Source: Gammaproteobacteria bacterium (GTDB lineage: Bacteria > Pseudomonadota > Gammaproteobacteria > GCA-001735895). From it: a stretch of 42,180 bases of DNA. The DNA is taken from NCBI GenBank assembly GCA_029864185.1, contig JAOTTY010000004.1:1-42180 (forward strand). The letters run 5' to 3'. Below are positions 1-11,100 of this stretch, piece after piece. The translations under genes were made by a program, and so were the position numbers. Under the pieces are notes generated by a model. The model did no database searches. It was given only the letters and a program-made list of their open reading frames with translations, and had not been told where the DNA came from. Position 1 is the stretch's first letter. Each line of letters begins with the position of its first letter.

Positions 1-110
1 GACGTAAGACTCTGGCGTACTTCGAAGCCGTCATCGACGATGCCGACACCGGCAATTCAGACGACGACGCAACCTCGCTTTACGCCGTGCTGAAATACGA
101 CATCGAGTAA
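1..110 (+). CDS. C-terminal fragment of an unidentified protein
   Basis: The reading frame that enters the window at base 3 stays open for 35 codons and stops with TAA at 108-110. It encodes an acidic tail ending KYDIE, with a DDD run. Codon use looks normal for the window. It is followed 25 bases later by a textbook terminator, which supports a real gene end here. The start lies outside the window and the fragment is too short for me to assign a family. Confidence 0.6.
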   Translation, partial: RKTLAYFEAVIDDADTGNSDDDATSLYAVLKYDIE

Positions 111-135
111 GTTTCGATCTTGTACTGAAAGAATT

Positions 136-163
136 AAAGGGCTCCTTCGGGAGCCCTTTTTTT
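136..163 (+). terminator. Rho-independent terminator
   Basis: A perfect 7-bp stem (GGGCTCC at 139-145 and GGAGCCC at 150-156) closes a stable TTCG tetraloop and runs straight into seven T residues. Three A residues in front of the stem can pair with the first T residues, so it could work weakly in the other direction too. It ends the upstream gene before yciB. Confidence 0.93.
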
Positions 164-280
164 ATGGATGACAGCGTCATTCCCTGACGTTCTCGCCTTT
201 CCCGCGCGACAGAAAATATTCCCCGGCAAACGGCCGGATGGGTTAGAATCTGCGCTGGTTCAAAATTCCTCCCCGGTCGC

Positions 281-931
281 ATGAAACAGCTTTTCGATTT
301 TTTTCCGATCTTACTCTTCTTCATCCTGTACAAGTTTTATCTGGACTTGCCGGACGAATTAATCCTCGGTATCAATAGCTGGATTCCTTTGATGAAGTTA
401 ACGCCCGGAGAAGCCAGCGACGCGATTTACCTGGCGACGCTGGCGGCGATCCTGGTCACGCTGGCGCAGGTCGTGCTGGCGGCGATCATCGTCAAGAAAG
501 TCGAAAAGATGCCGCTCATCACGTTGGCCCTGCTGGTGATATTCGGCGGCGCGACGCTGGCGCTGAAAGATCCACTATTCATCCAGTGGAAACCGACCGC
601 GATCAACTGGATGTTCGCGCTGGTGTTCCTCGGTAGCCACCTGATCGGCGACAAGCCGTTGATCCAGCGCATGATGGGACACGCGATCGAGATTCGCGAA
701 CAGCGCATCTGGAATCAGTTGAACCTGGCCTGGATCGGCTTTTTCCTGGTCGCCGGCATCGCCAATATCGTGGTCGCGCCCGCAATCGATCCGCTCGGAT
801 TCGAGTTCAGCGAGGACACCTGGGTGGATTTCAAATTATTCGGCCTGATGGGCATGACCATCGCGTTCGTCGTCGCGCAGGCGTTTTTCCTGGCCAAATA
901 CATGCCGAGTACGGACGAGGAGACCAGTTGA
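281..931 (+). CDS. yciB: Inner membrane septation protein A family (YciB/IspZ)
   Basis: The 216-residue polytopic membrane protein starts with the MKQ-FDF-P family signature. It matches E. coli YciB along its length: a KVEKM-LIT segment followed by FGG-TL, a KPLIQRM segment and an LNLAW-FF segment. About five hydrophobic helices are visible. YciB is an inner membrane protein linked to envelope synthesis and septation, with contacts to elongation and division proteins; its chemistry is not known. The protein is somewhat longer than the E. coli one (about 180 residues), partly because of an insertion after the first helix. The stop overlaps the start of the next gene, so the two are probably co-translated. 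A TAGAAT box at 244-249 could be a -10 element, but no good -35 accompanies it. Confidence 0.93.
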   Translation: MKQLFDFFPILLFFILYKFYLDLPDELILGINSWIPLMKLTPGEASDAIYLATLAAILVTLAQVVLAAIIVKKVEKMPLITLALLVIFGGATLALKDPLFIQWKPTAINWMFALVFLGSHLIGDKPLIQRMMGHAIEIREQRIWNQLNLAWIGFFLVAGIANIVVAPAIDPLGFEFSEDTWVDFKLFGLMGMTIAFVVAQAFFLAKYMPSTDEETS

Positions 932-1230
932 TGTTATACAGCATAGTCGGAGTCGATAATGAAAACAGCCTCGACGCGCGCCTGTCGGTACGTGCCGATC
1001 ACGTCGCGCGCCTGAATGCGCTCAAGAACGAAGGCCGGCTGATCATCGCCGGGCCGAATCCCGCGATCGACAGCGACGACCCCGGCGAGGCCGGCTTCAG
1101 CGGCAGCATTATCATCGCGGAATTCGAATCGCTCGCGGCCGCGCAGGCCTGGGCCGACGATGACCCCTATATCGAGTCCGGCGCCTATGCGTCGGTCACG
1201 GTGAAGCCCTTCAAAAGGGTCCTTCCCTAG
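931..1230 (+). CDS. yciI: YciI-family protein
   Basis: The 99-residue alpha/beta protein has the ferredoxin-like layout of the YciI family: an N-terminal beta strand (MLYSIVGVD), an R-A-DHV-RL helix with a conserved histidine, an AGP turn, and a C-terminal ADDDPY segment. YciI-like proteins form dimers and carry a His/Asp pair suggestive of catalysis, but the substrate is unknown in most species. I chose the ATG at 931, which overlaps the yciB stop as TGATG and has a GAGGAG ribosome site about 12 bases upstream; a TTG one codon earlier is possible. The yciB-yciI pairing is also found in enterobacteria. Confidence 0.88.
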   Translation: MLYSIVGVDNENSLDARLSVRADHVARLNALKNEGRLIIAGPNPAIDSDDPGEAGFSGSIIIAEFESLAAAQAWADDDPYIESGAYASVTVKPFKRVLP

Positions 1231-1238
1231 TCGCCAGG

Positions 1239-1284
1239 CGTCATTCCGCACCGCGTGTCATTCCCGCGAAAACGGGAATCTTGT
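1239..1284. repeat. REP-like palindromic element
   Basis: A hairpin ATTCCCG-CGAAAA-CGGGAAT (arms 1260-1266 and 1273-1279) follows GTC. A partial copy of the same left half, GTCATTCCGC, lies just upstream at 1240-1249. The motif GTCATTCCCGCG...CGGGAATC is familiar from short dispersed palindromes in many proteobacterial genomes. A third degenerate match (GTCATTCCCTGACG) lies at about 176-189. It occupies the junction between convergent yciI and rsd. Confidence 0.55.
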
Positions 1285-1365
1285 TGATGTACCGCCATTA
1301 AGGTTCTCGCCGGACCGCGCAGGTTTGCGCGGGGACGACGTCGGGACCTATTGTCGCGGGCGTGA

Positions 1366-1875
1366 TTAGAGGGCCTTGCTCGGGCTTTCGAGGTTATCGC
1401 TGATTTCACGCAGCAGCATATCCTCGGATTCGATACGCTCGGCCATCGCCTCGCCGATCGACGACAGGTCCTGATACAGGTCGGTGAGGCTGTCGGCCTC
1501 GTCGGCTCCATCGTACTTGTCGTTGAAATCGACAAATAGCTGCGTGGTTCCGGAAATCGACGGGTAAACCCGGTCGGCAATCATTTTGATGTTGCCGCGC
1601 CGCTCCTTGCCGTCGATGATCCGCTCGTAGATCTCGAAATGCCCGAGCGCCGTGTAATCCACCAGGCGCTGGTTGAAATGGCGCAGATTGTGGATTACGG
1701 TTTCCGCCGGCACCTCGGCAGCCTCGAGTTCGGCCAGTTCACACATCGACACCAGCACCTGCTGTCGTTCCTCGAGCAGGTTTTTGATGGTATGGGTTTG
1801 TCGGGTTCGTCGGTTATTTTCGGCCGAAATCTTCTCGGCAATCCTGGCTATTTTGTCAATCTGGGAATCGCTCAC
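1366..1875 (-). CDS. rsd: Rsd/AlgQ-type anti-sigma-70 factor
   Basis: The 169-residue helical protein carries the Rsd/AlgQ signature, including FNQRLVDY-x3-GHFEIYERI and a late SIGEAMAERIESED segment that lines up with the E. coli Rsd SDIGEALEARFVLED region. Rsd binds free sigma-70, releasing core RNA polymerase for alternative sigma factors in stationary phase; AlgQ of Pseudomonas also affects alginate and siderophore genes. I chose the GTG at 1875 because a GAGGA ribosome site sits in front of it and the preceding 18 in-frame codons do not look protein-like; the frame is open up to an ATG at 1929. A role alongside rpoS elsewhere in the window is plausible. Confidence 0.85.
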   Translation of the reverse strand: MSDSQIDKIARIAEKISAENNRRTRQTHTIKNLLEERQQVLVSMCELAELEAAEVPAETVIHNLRHFNQRLVDYTALGHFEIYERIIDGKERRGNIKMIADRVYPSISGTTQLFVDFNDKYDGADEADSLTDLYQDLSSIGEAMAERIESEDMLLREISDNLESPSKAL

Positions 1876-1931
1876 TGGTATCCTCGTTGCCGCTGCTGTC
1901 TGGTAATGCCTGAACAGGATGCATGACACAT

Positions 1932-1960
1932 ATTATGCGGATGAATTCATCATCGGTAAA
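1932..1960 (-). promoter_or_regulatory. Candidate rsd promoter with palindromic spacer
   Basis: Reading the minus strand, TTTACC (1955-1960) and CATAAT (1932-1937) are separated by exactly 17 bases and match the sigma-70 boxes at 4/6 and 5/6 positions. The spacer contains a 12-base perfect palindrome, GATGAATTCATC (1940-1951), the kind of place a repressor would bind. The box assignment is by eye. Confidence 0.45.
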
Positions 1961-2028
1961 CTATCATTGTATGGTTTGCGCGAGATAAATTTTGTTAAAC
2001 TGGTCAGATTTCGCAAGGATAGAACATC

Positions 2029-2247
2029 GTGATCGAATCGCTTCAGGCCAGGCTAGACCATCTCGAGTCGCTGTATACCGAGCAGGATCACACGATCCAG
2101 GCGCTTAACGATATGGTCGCGCAGCAAGACCGGGAAATTTCCCGGCTGAACCTCGGTATCGAATTCCTGAAAGATCAGCTAAAGGCAGTGAGGAGCGAGC
2201 TTGCGGGAGATATCGGCGCCGAAGTCGAAAAGCCGCCGCACTATTAG
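2029..2247 (+). CDS. slyX: SlyX family protein
   Basis: The 72-residue coiled-coil protein has the SlyX pattern: a leucine heptad helix from residue 3 to about 55 and the characteristic KPPHY end. Start is GTG, with AAGGAT about 9 bases upstream. The function of SlyX is not established; it is a small cytoplasmic coiled-coil protein common in gammaproteobacteria. Its TAG stop is immediately followed by the rsmJ ATG with no spacer, so translation is probably coupled. Confidence 0.9.
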   Translation: MIESLQARLDHLESLYTEQDHTIQALNDMVAQQDREISRLNLGIEFLKDQLKAVRSELAGDIGAEVEKPPHY

Positions 2248-2949
2248 ATGAGTGACAACCGACCAGGGACAGCAGAGGTCCTGCTCGGCCTGGCCAGCGC
2301 CGCTGGGATCGATATCGATATTAATGTCGAAGACGAGGGCATCAACATCGAATTGCCCGGGGCAGATCTCGGTTTTCGTCACAGCTTCGTCAACGGCCCC
2401 ATGGCAAGGCGCGCCAGGCAATCCACCCAGGCGCTACTGCGCGCCTGCACCAACCGGCAGCGCAATATCCGTTCGGTACTGGACCTGACCGCCGGCTGGG
2501 GGGCGGATAGCCTGACGCTGGCTGCGCACGGTCAGCAGGTAACGATGCTGGAGCAAAACAGCCTGCTTTGCGCGATTCTCGCCTGTTCGCTGGAGCGGCT
2601 CGCGCTAGACGAACGCGGTCACGAGATCGCGCGGCGCCTGACGCTGACGAAAGCAAACGCTCGTGATTTCCTGCAAGATCTCGATGCCGGCCAGGATTTC
2701 GACTGCATATATCTGGATCCGATGTTTCCGGCACACAAATCGGGCGCCAAACCCGGCAGGGAAATGCAGATTCTACAGACGCTGACCGGCAATACCGACA
2801 TCGAATCGTGTTTCGAACTGTCGCTGCAAAAGGCGCGCCGCCGCGTCGTGGTCAAACGTCCGTTGAAGGCGCCGGCCTTCGGAGAATCCAGGCCCGACAT
2901 GGTCTACCGCGAGAAATCGATCAGGCTGGACGTGTACCTGACTCGCTGA
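2248..2949 (+). CDS. rsmJ: 16S rRNA (guanine-1516-N2)-methyltransferase RsmJ
   Basis: The 233-residue SAM-dependent methyltransferase has motif I DLTAGWGAD (residues 79-87), an acidic LEQN at the end of strand 2, and a YLDPMFP catalytic loop, all typical of RsmJ (formerly YhiQ). A GFRHSFVNGPMARR-like segment near residue 42 is the family N-terminal signature. RsmJ adds the N2 methyl group to G1516 of 16S rRNA in the small ribosomal subunit. The gene directly abuts slyX. Start and length fit the family. Confidence 0.93.
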   Translation: MSDNRPGTAEVLLGLASAAGIDIDINVEDEGINIELPGADLGFRHSFVNGPMARRARQSTQALLRACTNRQRNIRSVLDLTAGWGADSLTLAAHGQQVTMLEQNSLLCAILACSLERLALDERGHEIARRLTLTKANARDFLQDLDAGQDFDCIYLDPMFPAHKSGAKPGREMQILQTLTGNTDIESCFELSLQKARRRVVVKRPLKAPAFGESRPDMVYREKSIRLDVYLTR

Positions 2950-2982
2950 CGCCAGGCGCTGAATGGCCCGATTCGAATGGAC

Positions 2983-3001
2983 CCCGCGATCGAATCGCGG
3001 G
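2983..3001. terminator. Hairpin without U-tract at the rsmJ/yajQ junction
   Basis: An 8-bp perfect stem, CCCGCGAT and ATCGCGGG with a CGA loop, lies between the convergent stops of rsmJ and yajQ. No T-run follows on either strand. It could be a 3-prime stability or attenuating hairpin rather than a classical intrinsic terminator. Confidence 0.4.
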
Positions 3002-3029
3002 ATGGCAGCTCAGTCGCGGCGTGGACGGT

Positions 3030-3045
3030 TGAGCCCCGGGGCTCA
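3030..3045. repeat. 16-base palindrome over the yajQ stop
   Basis: TGAGCCCCGGGGCTCA is a perfect palindrome and its right end contains the yajQ stop codon (3043-3045 on the minus strand). The 12-base string GCTCAGTCGCGG at 3041-3052, which encodes the yajQ C-terminus, recurs as a direct repeat at 3008-3019. Confidence 0.7.
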
Positions 3046-3525
3046 GTCGCGGAAATTGTTGAACTGCAGCGGGATCCCCAGTCCAGCTTCGCGCAGCATT
3101 TGCATGACCTGCTGCAGGTCATCCCGTTTCTTGCCGGTGATCCTCAGTTGCTCGCCCTGAATTGCGGCCTGGACCTTGAGCTTGCTGTCCTTGATCAACT
3201 TGACCATTTTGCGCGCCACGTCCTTGTCGAGACCCTCCCTGACGGTAACAGCCTGGCGTGCGCGCTTGTTCATTTCGACGATTTCGCCCAGGTCGAGACA
3301 GTCGACATCGATGCCCCGCTTCGACATTTTTTCCCTCAGTATCGGCAGCATCTGTTTTACCTGGAACTCCGATTCGGCCTCGAGAGTCAGCGCGTTACCG
3401 GAATGCGCGATGCTGGCATTCGAACCCTTGAAATCATAACGAGTGCCGATTTCACGATTGGCCTGATCGAGCGCATTGGTCAATTCATGGTGGTCAACTT
3501 CGGAAACAACATCGAATGAAGGCAT
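3043..3525 (-). CDS. yajQ: YajQ family nucleotide-binding protein
   Basis: The 160-residue protein matches the YajQ family (UPF0234) from end to end: MPSFD-VSEVD at the start, TRYDFKG near residue 28, a basic KKRDDLQ segment and the closing LQFNNFRD. YajQ has two RNP-like folds; E. coli YajQ binds nucleic acids or nucleotides, and homologues in Xanthomonas and Pseudomonas are cyclic-di-GMP effectors. The ATG has a good AGGGAG ribosome site 8 bases upstream, embedded in a 12-base palindrome that also holds the stop codon of the preceding Rieske-like gene. Confidence 0.95.
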   Translation of the reverse strand: MPSFDVVSEVDHHELTNALDQANREIGTRYDFKGSNASIAHSGNALTLEAESEFQVKQMLPILREKMSKRGIDVDCLDLGEIVEMNKRARQAVTVREGLDKDVARKMVKLIKDSKLKVQAAIQGEQLRITGKKRDDLQQVMQMLREAGLGIPLQFNNFRD

Positions 3526-3533
3526 GGCATACT

Positions 3534-3545
3534 CCCTGATCAGGG
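3534..3545. promoter_or_regulatory. Palindrome covering a stop codon and the yajQ ribosome site
   Basis: CCCTGATCAGGG is a perfect 12-base palindrome. On the minus strand its centre holds the TGA stop of the Rieske-like gene (3540-3542) and its distal arm is the AGGG of the yajQ Shine-Dalgarno. A four-pair stem with a GATC loop would hide the site until ribosomes terminate there, a simple translational coupling device. That use is inference. Confidence 0.4.
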
Positions 3546-4127
3546 CCTGATCGTCAAAGTGTTGAAATCGTCGCTGAAATTATAATCGGGAATGCCGAGA
3601 TTCTGAAATTCACCGTCACTCCGCAAGGCCCGGCCGGCAAAATCGTAGCGTGCCCTGCCGCAGATTTCCACGAGTTCGAAACCGTCGACGCGCAGTGGAC
3701 AACCGAGATCGGTGCCGATGGCATAACTTACGAACAGCTCGGGATGCCTGGAGCGTAACGCATTTTCGGCAAACCCGGGCTGCCTGCTGCGGCGCGACTC
3801 CGGATCCTGCAGGTGTGCCGTCGCCCGCTCGAGCCCGGAAATCAACGCCGGAGAACGCCTGATGACGAGAATGGACAGGTTATCCTGGCGCAGGATCCTG
3901 GCCTGATCCACGACCAGGTCGCGCAGCCTGAACTGGTAGGAGCTGTGCACCTGCGGCGGGCGAACGTCGATCGCGAAATCGAGCAGCACGTAAAGGATAG
4001 CCGCGACAACAACCAGGCCGAAATATTTCACCAGCCTTTGCAGCGGGCCTCGTTCAGGAGCCCGCGACACGTGACTGCCCAAAGCACTGGGCCGCGGTTT
4101 CACCCACGGTATGGTCTTTGATGCCAT
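3540..4127 (-). CDS. Membrane-anchored Rieske-fold protein lacking all [2Fe-2S] ligands
   Basis: The protein (195 residues from this start) has one membrane helix at about residues 33-54 and then a domain that lines up with the bc1-complex Rieske subunit: a VIRRSP strand, a DPES-x8-GFAENALRS-x-HPELFV segment, cluster box I, cluster box II, YD-x-AGR, and NLGIPDYNFSDD. In true Rieske proteins box I is C-T-H-L-G-C; here it is G-T-D-L-G-C (residues 138-143). Box II is C-P-C-H; here it is E-I-C-G (154-157). So both ligand cysteines and both ligand histidines are replaced, while both disulfide cysteines (C143, C156) remain. I infer a structural or redox role without an iron-sulfur cluster. No cytochrome b or c1 gene is nearby; cyaY and msrB are upstream and yajQ follows 14 bases downstream. 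No start has a clear ribosome site; ATG at 4199 is the alternative. Confidence 0.75.
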   Translation of the reverse strand: MASKTIPWVKPRPSALGSHVSRAPERGPLQRLVKYFGLVVVAAILYVLLDFAIDVRPPQVHSSYQFRLRDLVVDQARILRQDNLSILVIRRSPALISGLERATAHLQDPESRRSRQPGFAENALRSRHPELFVSYAIGTDLGCPLRVDGFELVEICGRARYDFAGRALRSDGEFQNLGIPDYNFSDDFNTLTIRP

Positions 4128-4267
4128 GCGCGTTCGAAGAAATGTCGCAAACCATCCGATTTGCAGCTGCCTTCGAATAAACACGGATTTGCAGACCATG
4201 AAAATGCCGGATTTCGGGTGGCTTTGCCGTCATAGAGTCGTCTTCGATATCCTGGTGCAACCGCAAA

Positions 4268-4294
4268 GGCCCTCGAGACAGCGCTTTCAGGGCC
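4268..4294 (-). terminator. Weak hairpin after cyaY
   Basis: GGCCCT (4268-4273) and AGGGCC (4289-4294) form a 6-bp stem with a 15-base loop, followed on the minus strand by only TTT. It lies in the 246-base gap between the cyaY stop and the chosen start of the Rieske-like gene. Otherwise I see no gene or strong promoter in that gap. Confidence 0.3.
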
Positions 4295-4373
4295 CTACTC
4301 CGAAAATTTTGATACTTCCCCCGTGAACAAACCGCGAGTGGATCTCCTGGGGGTTATCGGTTTACCGGATGAA

Positions 4374-4694
4374 CTATTCAAGTACCACTTCTTCTCCGGA
4401 CTGCTCGCTGCAGTAACGGCCCAGGCAGCTGAACAGGTCTTCGCCCTGCCCCTGCAACCGCCAGCGCCCGCTGTCGTCGTCATAGTCGAAATGGAAGCCG
4501 CCCGAGCGGGCCGCCACCCAGATCTGCGTCAGCGGAGCCTGCTTGTTGACAATGATCTGGCTGCCGTTGGCGAACTCGAGCGTCAGAATCCCGCCCGCCG
4601 AATCGTAGTCGATATCGACGCCGCAGGCGTCGATCGCCTCTTCGATGGCGACCATCGTTTCTTCTGCCAGCCGGTCGAAGTCGGATTCATTCAT
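4374..4694 (-). CDS. cyaY: Frataxin homologue CyaY
   Basis: The 106-residue protein has the frataxin layout: an acidic first helix (residues 2-24), the central strand region with [21 protein letters not shown] (residues 45-69), and a C-terminal helix. CyaY binds iron and modulates the IscS/IscU cysteine desulfurase complex during Fe-S cluster assembly. The ATG overlaps the msrB stop by 8 bases, so it is co-translated with msrB. The frame is open further upstream, but the residues before this ATG are low-complexity and are antisense or out-of-frame to msrB, so the shorter form is chosen. Confidence 0.93.
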   Translation of the reverse strand: MNESDFDRLAEETMVAIEEAIDACGVDIDYDSAGGILTLEFANGSQIIVNKQAPLTQIWVAARSGGFHFDYDDDSGRWRLQGQGEDLFSCLGRYCSEQSGEEVVLE

Positions 4695-5068
4695 CGACGC
4701 TTGCCTCGAAAGCGAGCGACAGCGAATTGATACAGTAACGCTTGCCGGTGCTTTCCCGGGGACCATCGTCGAAGACGTGACCGAGATGGCAGCCGCAGCG
4801 GTCGCAGCTGACCTCGACCCGGCGCATGCCAAGACTGCTATCCTCTTCTAGACGCACAGCCTGCTCCGCAACCGGCCTGTCGAAAGAGGGCCAGCCTGAC
4901 CCCGAATCGTATTTATGGCTCGAATCGAACAGGGCTTCGCCGCAACACTTGCAGAGATACCTGCCGGAACGGTGGTTGTGATAATACTCGCCGGTGAAAG
5001 GGGGCTCGGTGCCCTTTTCCCGGCATACCCGGTACTCTTCGGCGCTAAGCTTGCTGCGCCACTTTTCG

Positions 5069-5079
<11 letters not shown>
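4687..5079 (-). CDS. msrB: Peptide-methionine (R)-S-oxide reductase MsrB
   Basis: The 130-residue cytoplasmic enzyme reduces methionine-R-sulfoxide in proteins. Visible features are the structural zinc site C43-x2-C46 and C92-x2-C95, the [10 protein letters not shown] segment (residues 57-66), and the catalytic RYCINS motif with C116. The start at 5079 gives the family-typical MSNDEKW-LS-EEYRV N-terminus and overlaps the stop of the upstream membrane protein gene by 11 bases. The first residues of the longer open frame match no MsrB. Confidence 0.95.
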
Positions 5080-8179
<3,100 letters not shown>

Positions 8180-8180
<1 letters not shown>

Positions 8181-11100
8181 TACTGTACCCCGGCCAGCAC
8201 CACCGCTTCGCCGACGTCTACCGACACCAGGCGCGACACACCCGGTTCGTGCATCGTCACGCCATTGAGACTTTGTGCGGTTTCCATCGTGATCTTGTTG
8301 TGCGTGATCATGATGAATTGCACCTGTTGCGACATTTCCGAAACCATCGAGCAAAAGCGCCCGACGTTGGCGTCGTCGAGCGGCGCGTCGACTTCGTCGA
8401 GCATGCAGAACGGCGATGGGTTGAGTTCGAAGATTGCAAATATCAGCGCCACCGCGGTCAGCGCCTTTTCTCCCCCCGACAGCAGCTGCAAACTGGTGAC
8501 GCGCTTGCCCGGTGGGCGCGCCATGATCTGTACCCCGGTGTTCAACAAGTCGTTTTCTGTCATTTCGAGGTGCGCTTCGCCGCCGCCGAACAGCTTGGGG
8601 AAGCGCTCGCCAAGCCTGCTGTCGACCTGTTCGAAGATATCCTTGAAGCGGCCCCTGGTCTCACGGTCGATCTTTCTTATCGCTTCCTCCAGCGTGTCCA
8701 GGGCGGCGACCAGATCCTGGTGCTGGGCGTCCAGGTACTGCTTGCGTTCGGCCTGCTCCTGGTATTCGTCGATCGCCGCCAGGTTGATGGGGCCGAGGCG
8801 TTCGATACGATTATTCAGTTTGTCCAGACGCCTGCTCCATTCCTCCAGTTCGGCTTCGGGATCGAGGTCCAGCTTTAAGGCATCTATGTCCTGGCCCGAT
8901 TTCCGCAACTGCTCCTCGATCGTGTTGGCGCGTATCTTCGCTTCCTGCAGCAGCATGCGTTCGCGTTCCAGGTCGTTGCGCATTTCATCGACCCGCTGCT
9001 GCCGGTTGTTGCGTTCGTTTTCGAGTTCGCGCTGCCGGTTATCGAGTTCGCCGACGGCCATTTGCGATTGACCCAGCTCCTGTTCGTTCTGGCTGCGCAA
9101 CTCCAGCAATTCCTGTAACGCCGCTTCCAGCGCTTCAATGGGATCGTCGGCGCCGTTTATCGCAGCGTCGAGCTCGCCGACACGATGACCGAACTGTTCG
9201 CTTTGCTGCTTGATGCGCTCGATATTCGATTGCGTGGCGCGTCGTTCTGACTCCAGCGCCTGTTGCCTGATTTGTTGCCGGTGAGCGTCCTCCTGCGCCT
9301 GCTGCAGGGACTCCCGGCTCTCGCTCAACTGCTGCTGCAGCAGCGTTTTCTGTTGTAACAATCCGGATTCGAGCTCGGACATTTGCGCGATCTGCTCGAG
9401 AAAATCGTTTCTCTTGGCGCTATTGGACTGCAATTCGGTGGAGTGTCCCGCCTTGAGATCATCCAGTTCAGCCAGTTCTGTCTGCAGTTGCCGGCGCCGG
9501 TTTTGCACCTGTTCCGCCTGGCTTTGCCGGGCGCCGAGCTGCTGACGCTGCTCCGCTAGCCGGTGCTGTAATTCCGCCAGCGCCTGCTGATCCCGGTCCC
9601 ACTCCTGCTCCAGGCCCTGCAGCCGCTGACGATCGCCGTCGTAACGAGATTTCATCGCCATCGCCGACTGCGTAATTTCGCCGAGACGCGCCTGGATCTG
9701 CTCGATTTCCTGCGCTCGCGCGAGCATCCCGGCGTGTCGGTCTTCGTCACCCAGCTGCAGAATCCAGTTACCGCCTGCCCACAGTCCCTGCGGCGTCACC
9801 AGGCTCTCCCCCGCCTTGAGCTGCGGTCTCTTTGCCCGCAGGTCCTGCAGGTCGTGGCACAGGTAAATCCCGTCGAGAATCGCCGAAAGGTCGATTTCGC
9901 AATCGATATAATCGCTTAACCTGGGCCAGTTGCGTTGCGGAGCCTCCGATGGGACCGGATCGCAGTCAAAAACGGCAACATTGTGATTGGGCACGAACGC
10001 ATCGGGGATCGATTCTCCGGGCCTGACGCAATAGGCGCCGAGAAACGACGCCAGCACGACCTCGATTGCCTTGTCGATCTTGCCCTTGACCCGGATCAAG
10101 CCGGTCAGGCGCCGCGCCGAATCGATCTGGTTGCGATCGAGCCAGCCCCTGACTTCGTCGCTGGTCTCGGCGAGCACATGTTGCTGCAGGGCCTGCAGCG
10201 AACTCAGGCGTCCGCGCAGGGTTTGCACCTGGCCGCGCAGCTCGTCGAGCTGACTCGACGCCTGTTCGCAACTGCCGCGCAACTGCTGGATCGCGTCGGC
10301 TCTACTCTGCGCATCGGCCATGGTAGCCGTGTATTCCTCGGCGCTGGCCTCGACCTGGCTCCCGAGCTGCTTTATTTCCTGAACCGCGACGGTCGCGTCG
10401 AGACCGTCCAGCTCCTGCTGCAGCCTGGCGCGCTGCTGATCGGTGCGCTGCACCTGGCGTTCGATGTGTTCGATGCCCCGATTCTCGATCTGGGCGGCCT
10501 CGTGCACGCGGTGGAACTCGCGCCGAAACTGATCCCACAGCTCCTGCCATTCCTGCATTTTTGTTTCGGCCGTGGCCAGCGCTTGCTGCTGCTGGCGCAG
10601 TCTTTCGCCGCTGGTTTCGAGCCCCGGGGCAATCTCGTCCTGCTGTTGTTGCAGCTCTGCGAGCTTCGCCTCGTCGGCCGCCAGCATCTGCTGTGCCTCC
10701 TCGAGCGACTGCTTCAGCCCGGCCAGCTCCTGGCGGTTCAGCTGGCGCAGGTTTTTCTGGTAATCTATCTCCTGCTCCTTGCTCGAGATTTCCGATCCGA
10801 GCTTGTAGAACCGCCCCTGAACCTGGTTGTGTAGTTCGCTTGCCGCGGCAAGTTCCTGCCTGCCCTGCTCGATTTCGCGTTCGGTCTGGCGCAACCCGGC
10901 GGTGCGCTCTTCCATCGCCGTTTCCGTGCTCGCCAGCTTACGCGTCTGGGTTTCGATTTCGTCATCGAACACCCGTTTCTGCAACAGCAGGCTTTCGGCC
11001 TCGAGGCGGCGCTGGTCCTGCTTCAATGATTTGTATTTTGCCGCTGTTTTCGACTGCCGGTCGAGCCGCGACAACTGCTTGTCGATTTCGTCGATCAGGT

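Noticed and set aside
4054-4233. A small minus-strand gene overlapping the start of the Rieske-like gene
   Set aside because: No ribosome site at a usual distance, no recognisable domain, and it overlaps most of the Rieske-like N-terminus in another frame.
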